Shown in pieces: positions 1 to 8,893 of a stretch of DNA of 64,000 nt (position 1 is the stretch's first letter; every line of letters begins with the position of its first letter). A program made the position numbers and the translations under genes. A model generated the notes under the pieces. It was not told the DNA's origin. It saw only the letters and a list, made by a program, of their open reading frames with translations, and did no database searches. Source of the stretch: Bog-950 sp044228435 (GTDB lineage Bacteria > Bacteroidota > Bacteroidia > Chitinophagales > LD1); contig JBGAUW010000014.1 in assembly GCA_044228435.1 (NCBI GenBank), forward strand, positions 73,486 to 137,485, in the 5' to 3' direction.

Positions 1-799
1 TATGCACTACCTGAACTTTTGCATTTTGTTGCAATGGCAACTCTATAACTGTACCGTTTGCTAACACAGCAAACAAGCCAAAGGCGGGGCCATTGTTATT
101 GTTAGCCGGGTTAAGAAAACCAGAGGCAAATACTACAGCGGCACCACCCGAAAGGGTAGAAAGATCGGCCAGGTAGCTGGCAACCACTGTTGATGTACCT
201 GCCGCAGCAATATCAATTGGGTACCAGGTAGGATTTACCGATAGGTAGCCACTGGCATCGCCAAATTTAGCGTTAGGCACCAAAGTAGCTCCGCCACTTA
301 GGTTAACATCAACCGCAGGGGCATCAGTAGAACCGTGGAATACGGCAAACTCTACCTTACCTGCATTAAATGATGCTCTGCGCGCAGGTGCCAGCACTTT
401 TAAATCAAAGGCTGTGCTTACCGAGTTAGGGTTTGCCGCAAAACCAGACCCTACCACACCCGAAGCTACTACTACGTAGCTTGAATCGGCTGCTAAAGGG
501 CCTAATACTTCTGAGTATAATGATGGGCTACCGGCATTACTGCCCTTAGCCTTTACATGCACAGTAAACGAAATGCCAGATGGAACATTAACATAAGAAG
601 TAGCTTGCCTGAAGGCTAAGGAGGGCAACAAAGAACTTTGGCCTGAGCCAAAATCTACAAACACCGAAACGGTATCTGCAGCAGGGTCGGCGCAATTGTG
701 AAAAATTTGGACGTATGCCGAGGGGCCGCCGGCAAATGCGAAGCTACTTGCCATCAGGGCGACGAGCAGCATTTTTAATTTTGTGAATTTTCCTTTCAT
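1..799 (-). CDS. Secreted DUF4397 domain protein, 3' end outside window
   Basis: The frame is open from an ATG at 797-799 to the window edge, giving 266 visible residues. Residues 1 to about 23 form a signal peptide (lysines, then a hydrophobic run, ending AFA before GG). The mature part carries DUF4397 features: an opening YVQIFHNCADPAADTVSVFVD stretch and, near residue 150, FHGSTDAPAVDVNL. The visible end, VQVVH, looks like the start of a further DUF4397 repeat. DUF4397 is a beta-rich extracellular domain of unknown role in Bacteroidota and other bacteria. Many such Bacteroidota proteins end in a T9SS sorting domain, but that part is not visible here. The gene is transcribed away from the MerR gene's 3' end, 187 bases away. 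The domain call is fairly sure; the function is not known. Confidence 0.85.
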   Translation of the reverse strand, partial: MKGKFTKLKMLLVALMASSFAFAGGPSAYVQIFHNCADPAADTVSVFVDFGSGQSSLLPSLAFRQATSYVNVPSGISFTVHVKAKGSNAGSPSLYSEVLGPLAADSSYVVVASGVVGSGFAANPNSVSTAFDLKVLAPARRASFNAGKVEFAVFHGSTDAPAVDVNLSGGATLVPNAKFGDASGYLSVNPTWYPIDIAAAGTSTVVASYLADLSTLSGGAAVVFASGFLNPANNNNGPAFGLFAVLANGTVIELPLQQNAKVQVVH

Positions 800-873
800 A
801 GTGGTTAAATTTTTGTTTAAGTATTTAATGAATACTTTAAACACTTATGCAGCACGAAAAGTTCACATGTAAA

Positions 874-881
874 CAAAATTA
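874..881 (-). promoter_or_regulatory. Candidate -7 element (TAATTTTG) of the DUF4397 gene
   Basis: Read on the minus strand the bases are TAATTTTG, an exact match to the Bacteroidota -7 consensus TAnnTTTG. It lies 75 bases before the DUF4397 start. No clear TTG -33 element is seen at the usual distance. The leader also holds a small hairpin, AAGTATT/AATACTT, at 819-837. Confidence 0.4.
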
Positions 882-986
882 GCTTTGTAAACAGTTGTAA
901 AATCTGTTAAAAGGCAAACCTGTAACCAGTAGTCAGACTGCTAACCGCCCACGGGAAATGTATAAGTGAAATGCAGAAATTATAGG

Positions 987-1865
987 CTAGCCCTTAATAA
1001 TATTCATTAAGTCTTGGGCAGAATGGATAATATGGCAATTAGCCACGGGCGGTGATTTGAGTGTATGCACCTGGCTTCCGCCAATAATAAAATTAACGGC
1101 AGGGTAATCTTTTAGTAACTGCTTTATATAAGTCTGTAGTGTACCATGGGTAAGCGGTATTGTAAAATAACTAAGCAGGTAATCGGGCTTACGTGCTCTT
1201 AATACATCGCGTAAATCGGCAACCGGCATGGCGGCACCAAGGTATAAAACATGGTGCCCTTGCTTGCGCAACAAATACTCTGTGAACAAGAGTAAAAGAT
1301 CGTGCACCTCATTTTCCGGCAAAAACAATACAAACTTTTTGCCGTCGGATTGTGGCTCAACCAGCAGCCCATCAATAGCTACAAGTATTTTACGGCGTAA
1401 TAAGTTAGTAACAAAATGTTCCTGCGCTACATTAACAGCTCCGGTAGTCCACAATACACCCGTCCGAGACATGAAAGGAAAAGCGAGCTGGGTAAAGGCA
1501 TTTTCTAAACCAAGCTTATTAATAGCAAGACTTAAGGTGCGCTCAAAGCGGCGCTCATCAAAATCAATCATGGCATGTACCAGCGCATCCAGCATATCAT
1601 CGGGCTGATGGGTGCTGCTGTAAATATCCAATACCTGTTTACTTAGCTCACTTGCACCCAATTCCGCAATTTTCGAAATTTTCATTCCGTGGCGGTTAAG
1701 CGTGCCAATGTTCAGCAACAGGCGCATTTGCTCATCGGTATAATATCGAATATTAGTATCGGTGCGTCTGGGCTTCAAAAAGTCGTAGCGCTGCTCCCAA
1801 ATTCGAAGCGTATGTGCTTTTACGCCCGATATAGATTCTATTTCTTTAATAGAGTATTGTCCCAT
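987..1865 (-). CDS. MerR family regulator with CarH-like B12-binding domain
   Basis: The 292-residue protein begins with a MerR winged-helix domain (residues about 4-72, with HTLRIWEQRYDFLKPRR). A helical segment follows, then a Rossmann-like cobalamin-binding domain (about 175-290). W139, E149 and H150 fit the W-x9-EH motif that caps adenosylcobalamin in CarH photoreceptors. E186-V-H188 fits the E-x-H motif in which the histidine is the lower axial cobalt ligand. The usual following glycine (ExHxxG) is leucine here. CarH-type proteins repress carotenoid or photo-oxidative genes in the dark and release DNA on B12 photolysis. No carotenoid gene lies in the window, so the target is not evident. 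Some Bacteroidota homologues may have lost B12 binding, but the key residues are kept here. Confidence 0.85.
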   Translation of the reverse strand: MGQYSIKEIESISGVKAHTLRIWEQRYDFLKPRRTDTNIRYYTDEQMRLLLNIGTLNRHGMKISKIAELGASELSKQVLDIYSSTHQPDDMLDALVHAMIDFDERRFERTLSLAINKLGLENAFTQLAFPFMSRTGVLWTTGAVNVAQEHFVTNLLRRKILVAIDGLLVEPQSDGKKFVLFLPENEVHDLLLLFTEYLLRKQGHHVLYLGAAMPVADLRDVLRARKPDYLLSYFTIPLTHGTLQTYIKQLLKDYPAVNFIIGGSQVHTLKSPPVANCHIIHSAQDLMNIIKG

Positions 1866-1963
1866 TTCCCATTCCTCACTTTAGTCAACTTCTCCTTTAA
1901 ACAGCAGAACACATAAAAGGTTTTACATTTTTTAGCAATTCCCCTAAAAAAGCATTTACTGCC

Positions 1964-4900
1964 CTACTTTATTATAGTTACCGAGCCTTTCATAAGGCGG
2001 CTACTGCCATCATCAAAAACAATATTAACTGTGTAGGTGTAAACACCACTTGGGCATGGCTTGCCCTGGTAATTTCCATCCCAACCCTGCGTAACATTAC
2101 TGCCTTGATAAACTTTTTCACCCCAGCGGTTAAAAATTTTCCAATCCAAGTAATTCACCCCATTAGCAAAAACCTGCAATATTTCATTTTGGCCATCGCC
2201 GTTAGGACTAAATACGTTCGGAATGAAAACAATCGGTCTTTGGTAAATATTGATGTAATCTATTTTGGTGATTGAATCGTTGCAACCGTACTGGTTAGTT
2301 GCCAATAACGAAACTGTATAAGTTCCCGGATTTAAATAAACATGGGCAGGCGAGGCATCGCTCGATGCCGTTTGGTCGCCAAAATCCCAAAGCCACGAAT
2401 CGCTATTGGTTGAAGTGTTAGTAAATGTAATAGGTGTGCTGTTATCATTATAAGAGGTTACCGGATTAGCGCTAAAATTGGCTACTGCGGCCGGTTGTAC
2501 AACAGCTGAACCATTAGCTGTGTTGGTGCAATTGCCTAATTGGGCTACCAGCGTTACATTAAAAGACCCATCGGCAGCATACTGATGCGAAGGATTATCT
2601 GTAGTAGCCGTATTGCCATCACCAAAATTCCAGGTGTAGGTGTTACCTGTTGCCGGAGTAGATGTATTGGTAAATACGTTGGCTGCACCCGCGCATACAG
2701 TATTTACGGTAAACGAAGCCGTTGGATTGGGGTTAACATTAACTGCTACAGCAGCCGTATTGCTGCACGAATTATTATCGGTTACCGTTACAGTATACGA
2801 TGCAGAAGCGGTTGGCGTAGCTACAGGGTTGGCAATATTGGCATTATCTAAATCACCGGCCGGGCTCCAAGCATAGGTAGTACCTCCGGTGGCGCTTAGC
2901 TGTGCACTTTGCCCCTCGCAAATATCGGCAGGCTGCGGTGCTACTATTACAGGCAATGCATTTACAATAAACACAATGCTATCGTAACCGCTACATAAAC
3001 TGTTTGGGTCGGTATAGGCATATACTAACGATTGATTGCCTGCACCGGCAGTAGCTGGTGTAAAATTACCAGAAGGGTCAGTTCCATTACCGGTCCAGGT
3101 TCCGCCGGCAGGTGTAAAACCTGTAAGGGCTACAGCAGGGGCATCTACACAGGCCGACTGGTCGGCACCGGCATTTACAGCAGGGGCGGGGCTTACTACC
3201 GTAATAATAGCATTGCTAGGTGCGCTTGGGCAATTAAGGTTAATAGCATCAGCGGTTATTGAATTACCCGGCGTTAATAAATTGGTGCTATAAGTATTGC
3301 CGGCACCGGTTTGTACCTGCACGCCATTATTATAAAAATTATAGGTAGTATAGCCCGAAGGGGAAGCAGTAAAAGTAACCGTAACGCCCTGGCAAACCGA
3401 ATCGTTAGGGTCGCTGCTGGTAAGTGTAACCGACGGAATAGCATTTACCACCATAGTAATTGTTGAACTTGGCTGGCTGGTGCAACCGTTAAGTGTAGCT
3501 ACTGCTACAATGGCATCGTTATTATTAAAAGCAGAAGATGAATAGGTGTTAGATGAGCTGCTTTGAACCGAAACCGCGTTTACCGTAAAATCGTAATTGG
3601 TTAAACCGGTAGGCGAGGCGGTAACAGTTACAGCATCGCCCTGGCAAATAGTTGCGCTTGGCACCGAAATTAATACCAGTGGGGTTGGCTTTACAAAAGT
3701 AATTATGCTGCTGTTCCAACTGCTGGTACAGCCATTATCGGTTACAATGCAGTAAACCTGGTTACCCTGCCCTAATTGGGTAGTTGTCCAGGTATTTGAA
3801 GCAGAAGACTGCTGTTGCGAACCGCCATTATAAAACATATACGTATCGTAACCGGTAGGTAATGCAGTAAAGGTTACCTGGTCGCCGCCGCAGATAGTAT
3901 CATCGGCATCGGAACTGCTGATGGTAACCGGTGCCGGTATAGGTTTAATGTATGGATAATGCGTTACACTAGGGTTACTAAAACAAACGCCGTCAAAGGC
4001 CAACACCTTTACGCTATCGCCGGGGTTAAGGCCTGTAGCCTGATACGTATTGCCGGTAGTAGACTGAACAACCGTTCCGTTTACATAAAACTCATAAATC
4101 TGGTAACCCGTAGGCGTTGCTGTATAAGTTATAGGCGTTCCAACGCAAACAGAATCGGTGCTGTTAGCCATCGATACATTAATAGTATTGGGCTGCACGT
4201 TTATAACTACCGAATCCTTTACCCGGCCGCAGCACGGTGTGGTTACCCATACCGTTACAGTATAGGTGCCCGGTGCCGTAAATTTTGTGAGTGCCGTTTG
4301 GGCCGTAGCGCTGCTAACCGTAGCAGGCGATGCCGAAGGGCCAAAATCCCACTCGTAAAGTGAGCCTGTTAAAGTAGTGCGGAAAGTATCGGGGCAACCA
4401 CTAATAGCCGGGCTGTTAACATGCGTAATAGTATTGCTGGCTGCCTGTGGCGAATAAATATCTACAAAATCAGTAAACTGTGTTCCCGCCAATGTAATAG
4501 TTTTACGGCCGGTACTATTATAAATTACCGAAACAGGGCCAGCTCCGTTGGCCGTTGCCGGCGAAGCGCCTGCTCCAAAGTTCCAAGCCCCGGCTGTAGT
4601 TGTAGTAAAGACTACTTCGGCATTTGTGCAGCCGTGGTTATCTACACTAATAATTGGCGGGTTACCAGTTACCGTTAAGCCGGTACGGGTTACGGGAGCG
4701 CCACCATTCTCCGATAACGCAGCGGCTGTGCCCTGCGCACCCGCACCACCGCGGCCACCTGCACCACCTGCACTGCCATCTCCGCCGGCACCCCCAGGGT
4801 TATTGCCACAAGCTGCTGCGCCTCCACTACCTCCTTGTCCACCCGCTCCACCCGGACCACCAAGGCCACCATCGCCGCCTAAACCACCCTGGCCGGGTGT

Positions 4901-6064
4901 TAAAGTACATTCAATTATGTTTCCATTGGCGCCGTTGTTCGCTAAAAACACAGCAAATGAACCACCGCCGCCAAATCCCCCGGTGCCACCAGTGCCGCCA
5001 CCACCGCCGCCGCCACCGCCACCGCCTGCGCCGCCAACCTCGTCCTGACTATTTCTTTGTGCGCCGCCGCCGCCGCCGCCGCCACCGCCGCCTGAGCCCG
5101 GTGTTCCCGCAGTTCCGGCAGTACCCGGAGCACCCGGAGCGAAATAACCGGGCAATACTACACTACCGGCTGGCCCTATTGCACCAGGGCTGCCTGTAGT
5201 ACCTGCACAGGTTGCATCTAAGCCAGGGTTTCCTGGCGTAGTGCCGTTACCACCATTGCAAGATGGTGAGGGGGTGAAAAATGAATTTTGAGGACCAGTA
5301 CCACTCGTACCACGGGCACCACCGCAAGGCCCTGCACCTGGTAAACTTTGAGTATGTGTAGCCCCGGAGTGTGTTCCGTTGCCGGCGCCGTCTCCCCCAT
5401 TACTACCTACACCACCACCACCAGCCCCACCGGGTGTGGGTGTGCTACGGCCTATTTCCTGACCATTTCCATTAGCGCCATTAGCGCCATCTCCTCCGTT
5501 CGGGCCCGGATTGCCAGCACTGCCCGCACTGCCCTTAGTTCCATTAGCTGCCGTTACGTAACATCTTACTATGTTGTAATTGCTACAGCCGTTTAAATAA
5601 ATACCATACGATGTTGCACTTGTATTAGTGGTTACTACAGGTGTGTCCATATCCATGGTTAAATCCTGAAGACGGAAATTGGCTTTATTTAGTCCGAAAA
5701 AGATAGCCGTTGCATTGGCAGGCATTGGTTGTACATTTTGACCGGTACGATGAATAACCGTTGGTGGTGCGCTGCTTTTAATCCAGGTAGTCCCATCAAA
5801 TCCCCCCTCAATGGTAGTATTATTAGGTATTTGAATTTCGGTTGTTACGGTGTAGGTACCGGTAGCCATCCAAATTTTATTCTCGGGCCCTGTAGCTAAC
5901 GATATAGCGTAAAGTAATGAGGCCGGGTTGGCCCTGGTACCTGCTGCGCCGGAACTTGCACCAGTAGGTGTTACATAAATTACACTGCATTGCTGGGCTA
6001 TAGCGGTAAGCACACAACCGGTTAAAATTAGTATGCTAAAAAATGCTTTGTAAAATTTTATCAT
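1964..6064 (-). CDS. Large glycine-rich PKD/Ig-like surface protein with CHU_C (T9SS type B) terminus
   Basis: The protein has 1366 residues. Residues 1 to about 23 are a signal peptide ending at AIAQ. Residues about 25-180 resemble the start of a parallel beta-helix (ASLLYAISLATG, then IWMATGTYTV and IEGGFD). Residues about 180-460 form a collagen-like glycine-rich region with two near-pure glycine runs. After that come Ig-like and PKD repeats; PKD hallmarks include TYTWNFGDGNT near 1165 and DSWLWDFGDQ. The last 90 residues (IPNVFSPNGDGQNE, then FNRWGEKVY and GWDGNYQGK) are the gliding-type C-terminal domain used for T9SS export. The role is probably a surface adhesin or matrix protein. It stands alone, divergent from the next gene upstream. 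Confidence 0.88.
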   Translation of the reverse strand: MIKFYKAFFSILILTGCVLTAIAQQCSVIYVTPTGASSGAAGTRANPASLLYAISLATGPENKIWMATGTYTVTTEIQIPNNTTIEGGFDGTTWIKSSAPPTVIHRTGQNVQPMPANATAIFFGLNKANFRLQDLTMDMDTPVVTTNTSATSYGIYLNGCSNYNIVRCYVTAANGTKGSAGSAGNPGPNGGDGANGANGNGQEIGRSTPTPGGAGGGGVGSNGGDGAGNGTHSGATHTQSLPGAGPCGGARGTSGTGPQNSFFTPSPSCNGGNGTTPGNPGLDATCAGTTGSPGAIGPAGSVVLPGYFAPGAPGTAGTAGTPGSGGGGGGGGGGAQRNSQDEVGGAGGGGGGGGGGGTGGTGGFGGGGSFAVFLANNGANGNIIECTLTPGQGGLGGDGGLGGPGGAGGQGGSGGAAACGNNPGGAGGDGSAGGAGGRGGAGAQGTAAALSENGGAPVTRTGLTVTGNPPIISVDNHGCTNAEVVFTTTTAGAWNFGAGASPATANGAGPVSVIYNSTGRKTITLAGTQFTDFVDIYSPQAASNTITHVNSPAISGCPDTFRTTLTGSLYEWDFGPSASPATVSSATAQTALTKFTAPGTYTVTVWVTTPCCGRVKDSVVINVQPNTINVSMANSTDSVCVGTPITYTATPTGYQIYEFYVNGTVVQSTTGNTYQATGLNPGDSVKVLAFDGVCFSNPSVTHYPYIKPIPAPVTISSSDADDTICGGDQVTFTALPTGYDTYMFYNGGSQQQSSASNTWTTTQLGQGNQVYCIVTDNGCTSSWNSSIITFVKPTPLVLISVPSATICQGDAVTVTASPTGLTNYDFTVNAVSVQSSSSNTYSSSAFNNNDAIVAVATLNGCTSQPSSTITMVVNAIPSVTLTSSDPNDSVCQGVTVTFTASPSGYTTYNFYNNGVQVQTGAGNTYSTNLLTPGNSITADAINLNCPSAPSNAIITVVSPAPAVNAGADQSACVDAPAVALTGFTPAGGTWTGNGTDPSGNFTPATAGAGNQSLVYAYTDPNSLCSGYDSIVFIVNALPVIVAPQPADICEGQSAQLSATGGTTYAWSPAGDLDNANIANPVATPTASASYTVTVTDNNSCSNTAAVAVNVNPNPTASFTVNTVCAGAANVFTNTSTPATGNTYTWNFGDGNTATTDNPSHQYAADGSFNVTLVAQLGNCTNTANGSAVVQPAAVANFSANPVTSYNDNSTPITFTNTSTNSDSWLWDFGDQTASSDASPAHVYLNPGTYTVSLLATNQYGCNDSITKIDYINIYQRPIVFIPNVFSPNGDGQNEILQVFANGVNYLDWKIFNRWGEKVYQGSNVTQGWDGNYQGKPCPSGVYTYTVNIVFDDGSSRLMKGSVTIIK
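4990..5092. repeat. GCC/GGC triplet-rich tracts coding polyglycine
   Basis: Two runs dominated by CCG/GCC triplets lie at about 4990-5036 and 5062-5092, separated by a short unique stretch. In the minus-strand gene they encode polyglycine runs of roughly ten residues each. The longest pure stretch is at about 5062-5083. Triplet slippage here would change glycine number without breaking the frame. Confidence 0.8.
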
Positions 6065-6259
6065 ATAACGCTTTTAAAACAGCAATAAAAGTAAAAAATT
6101 GGCTTAAATGCGAAAGCCATGTTACTAACTATGAAGCTAACAAGGCTATAATGGTTGTAAGTTAAGGTAAAAAGAAATCAACAGCCCTTATAATGGGCCT
6201 TGCAAAAGGCCCTATACTCAATCAAATAATTAATTTCGGGCTTTTCATTTTAAACCCTT

Positions 6260-6772
6260 ATGGCAAAACTAAATATCGATCGTTATAAGCGCCGGGCCTA
6301 CCGGAAAAAGAAAGTGCTTGTTAAGTTTTTAAACAAGCTGGGTAAAAGTAAAGAACGTGGTATTTTAAAGCAAGCTGCCGCCGCTAACGATGCGGCCTTT
6401 AGCGAAGTGGCCTGCCTGGATTGTGCCAACTGCTGCAAAAAAATGACGCCTACTTACAGCCGGAAAGATATTAACCGGATAAGCGCACATTTTAACATGA
6501 CCTACAAGGAGTTTTTTGATAAATGGTTGAAGTTTGAAGATGGCAGTAAAGACATTATAAACAAAAGCACCCCTTGCCAGTTTTTGGGCAAAGGTAATAA
6601 GTGCAGTATTTACGATATCCGCCCGCTTGATTGCGCCGAGTTTCCGCACTTTGTGCGTAAAGATTTCCGCTACCAGGTGCGCGAAAAGGTGTTTCACCAA
6701 AATATGACTTACTGCCCGGCCACCCTGGTATTTGTTGAGAAACTGAAAGAGAGTATAGAAGCCGACCTTTAA
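6260..6772 (+). CDS. YkgJ family cysteine-cluster protein
   Basis: A 170-residue protein with a basic N-terminal tail and the cysteine cluster that defines the YkgJ/zinc- or iron-chelating family. C52, C55, C58 and C59 lie in CLDCANCCKK; C106, C115 and C125 follow, with RPLDCAEFPHF as the usual second signature. Such proteins are thought to hold a metal or an Fe-S cluster, but their reaction is not established. It lies 36 bases upstream of the cystathionine beta-synthase-like gene on the same strand, so co-transcription is plausible. A TAATTTCG motif at 6231-6238, one base off the -7 consensus, could be its promoter. Confidence 0.85.
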   Translation: MAKLNIDRYKRRAYRKKKVLVKFLNKLGKSKERGILKQAAAANDAAFSEVACLDCANCCKKMTPTYSRKDINRISAHFNMTYKEFFDKWLKFEDGSKDIINKSTPCQFLGKGNKCSIYDIRPLDCAEFPHFVRKDFRYQVREKVFHQNMTYCPATLVFVEKLKESIEADL

Positions 6773-6808
6773 ATAAACAGCCGGGCATTAGCCCTTAAAC
6801 TGTAGCGT

Positions 6809-8170
6809 ATGAAATATTATAACAACATTGTAGAGACCATTGGCCGAACCCCATTGGTAAAACTGAACAAAATAACAAAAGATATACCCGGGCTTTTTTT
6901 AGCCAAAGTAGAATACTTTAACCCCGGTAATAGTATTAAAGACCGCATTGGTATAAAAATGGTTTTAGATGCCGAGGCCTCGGGTAAGCTAAAACCGGGT
7001 GGCACTATAATAGAATGCACATCGGGCAACACCGGTATGGGCCTTGCGCTGGCAGCGGTAATACGTGGCTACAAATGCATTTTTACAACTACCGAAAAAC
7101 AGAGCAAGCAAAAGTTGGATATACTTAGAGCGCTTGGCGCCGAGGTAATTGTATGCCCTACCAATGTAGAACCCGAAGACCCCCGCTCCTACTACAGTAT
7201 TGCCAAGCGTTTGGCTACCGAAATTCCGAACTCGTGCCACATGAACCAGTACGATAACCTGAGCAACCGCCAGGCGCACTACGAAAGCACCGGCCCCGAA
7301 ATTTGGGAGCAAACCGAAGGCAAGGTTACCCACTACGTTACCACCATTGGCACCGGCGGAACGGTAATGGGCGTGGCCATGTATTTAAAAGAAAAGAACC
7401 CGAACGTAAAGGTTTACGGTATTGACATTTATGGTTCACTGCTAAAGAAATTTCACGACACCGGCGAGCTGGATACTAAAGAAGTTTACCCTTATGTAAC
7501 CGAAGGTATAGGTGAAGATTTTGTGCCGCAGAACTACGACATGAAATACATTGACCACATTGAGCAGGTTACCGATAAAGACGGCGCCAACATGGCCCGC
7601 CGGCTGGCACGAGAAGAAGGTATTTTTTGCGGCTACAGCGCAGGCACGGTAATGCAGGGCCTGGTGCAGCTAAAAGATAAGTTTAAAGAGGGCGATGTAG
7701 TAGTGGTTATTTTACACGACCACGGCAGCCGTTACATGGGCAAAATATATAACGACGACTGGATGCGCGACCGCGGCTTTTTAACCGATGAAGTGGTTAC
7801 TGCTAAAAACATTGCCGACCGTAAAAGCATTAACCAATTGGTATATGCCGTGCCTAATGAAACAGTGGCCAGCGCGTTTAAAAAAATGAAAGAGATGAAC
7901 CTTACCCAATTACCGGTAATGGACGGAGAAAATAACCTGGGCAGCATAACAGAGCACAGCATTTTGCAACTACTAATGGAGAACCCTTACCACCGCGAGG
8001 ATGAAGTAGGCAAGGTAATGAGCAAGCCTTTTCCGTTTGTGCCATTAACAGCTACTGCTACCGAAATTTCGAAACACATCTCAAAGGATAATACGGCTGT
8101 GCTGGTTAAACTTAACTCGGGTGCCGTTACTATTATAACTGAATTTGACCTGATAGAAGCGATGGCTTAA
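6809..8170 (+). CDS. Cystathionine beta-synthase-like PLP enzyme with CBS pair
   Basis: The 453-residue protein has a fold-type II PLP domain (about 1-320) and a C-terminal pair of CBS domains (about 335-450). The PLP lysine is K44 in NSIKDR. The substrate/carboxylate loop is TSGNTGMG (residues 71-78), and the glycine-rich phosphate loop is TIGTGGT. The family joins serine (or O-acetylserine) with homocysteine or sulfide. The CBS pair suggests regulation by adenosyl ligands, as in human CBS, but here that is inference. The architecture and length fit bacterial cystathionine beta-synthase better than plain cysteine synthase, which lacks CBS domains. The heme-binding N-terminal extension of animal CBS is absent. 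A LysM gene follows after 34 bases. Confidence 0.88.
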   Translation: MKYYNNIVETIGRTPLVKLNKITKDIPGLFLAKVEYFNPGNSIKDRIGIKMVLDAEASGKLKPGGTIIECTSGNTGMGLALAAVIRGYKCIFTTTEKQSKQKLDILRALGAEVIVCPTNVEPEDPRSYYSIAKRLATEIPNSCHMNQYDNLSNRQAHYESTGPEIWEQTEGKVTHYVTTIGTGGTVMGVAMYLKEKNPNVKVYGIDIYGSLLKKFHDTGELDTKEVYPYVTEGIGEDFVPQNYDMKYIDHIEQVTDKDGANMARRLAREEGIFCGYSAGTVMQGLVQLKDKFKEGDVVVVILHDHGSRYMGKIYNDDWMRDRGFLTDEVVTAKNIADRKSINQLVYAVPNETVASAFKKMKEMNLTQLPVMDGENNLGSITEHSILQLLMENPYHREDEVGKVMSKPFPFVPLTATATEISKHISKDNTAVLVKLNSGAVTIITEFDLIEAMA

Positions 8171-8204
8171 TTTTAATTATATTGGTGCAACCAAAAGCTA
8201 TTGT

Positions 8205-8768
8205 ATGCTCAAATTCATTAGCCGCGTATTGCCAATTTTTATTAGCTGCTTTTTTATTACAACTACTGCCGGAGCGCAGGTGCAGGTAACCCATTTTCAG
8301 CAGCATAGTGTAGCAAAGGGCGAAACGGCCGCCTCTATTTGCGCAATGTATAAGCTTGATTTAACCGATTTTTTACTACTAAACGATTTTCCGAAAGATG
8401 TAAAACTTAAGCCCGGTACGGTGGTGCTGGTGCGCGAACTAAAAGAAGACGATGTAAAACCCGAAGAGATACAAGCCCCAAGCCCGGTTTCGGGTTTTAG
8501 AGAAAGTAGACCTGTAATTAATTTATCGCCGGAACCATACACCGTAACTACTAACGAAAAGCCCGTGGCCTCTACCCGCGATTATGAATATGGGCCACAT
8601 GGAACTATTTACCGCGTATCGAAAACCGGCTACCACCAGGTAGAGAGAAAACACACCTGCTTCCGCATAGCGCTTATATACGGCCTTACGCTGGAGGAAC
8701 TGATGCAGCTAAATGGCCTGAGCGATTACAACATACGGATTGGCCAGCGCCTTAAGGTTAAAAAGTAG
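8205..8768 (+). CDS. Secreted LysM domain protein
   Basis: A 187-residue protein with a signal peptide (about 1-25, ending TAGAQ) and two LysM-like modules. The first is at about 33-78 (QHSVAKGETAASICAMY, then NDFPKDVKLKPGTVVLV). The second is at about 138-186 (YRVSKTGYHQV, then YGLTLEELMQLNGL and IRIGQRLKV). A proline- and charge-rich linker lies between them. LysM binds N-acetylglucosamine polymers, so the protein is probably periplasmic and bound to peptidoglycan. No catalytic domain is visible, so it may be an anchor or a scaffold. It is likely in the same transcript as the PLP enzyme upstream. Confidence 0.85.
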   Translation: MLKFISRVLPIFISCFFITTTAGAQVQVTHFQQHSVAKGETAASICAMYKLDLTDFLLLNDFPKDVKLKPGTVVLVRELKEDDVKPEEIQAPSPVSGFRESRPVINLSPEPYTVTTNEKPVASTRDYEYGPHGTIYRVSKTGYHQVERKHTCFRIALIYGLTLEELMQLNGLSDYNIRIGQRLKVKK

Positions 8769-8844
8769 TTAGCAAACCAGCATTAAGCGAAGTAGAAGAA
8801 TTGTGCATTTCTTTAAAGCCAAAACACCCGCATTGTTTCATTTT

Positions 8845-8852
8845 TACCTTTG
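8845..8852 (+). promoter_or_regulatory. Candidate -7 element (TACCTTTG) of the transaldolase gene
   Basis: TACCTTTG matches the Bacteroidota -7 consensus TAnnTTTG exactly. It sits 41 bases before the transaldolase ATG, which would leave a leader of about 35 bases. A convincing -33 TTG at the usual spacing is not seen. Confidence 0.4.
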
Positions 8853-8893
8853 CTTTGCATCCATTACATAATCATTAACCTATAATTTATAAC

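Noticed and set aside
4548..5048. Proline-rich plus-strand frame
   Set aside because: It is the antisense reading of the polyglycine region of the minus-strand surface protein.
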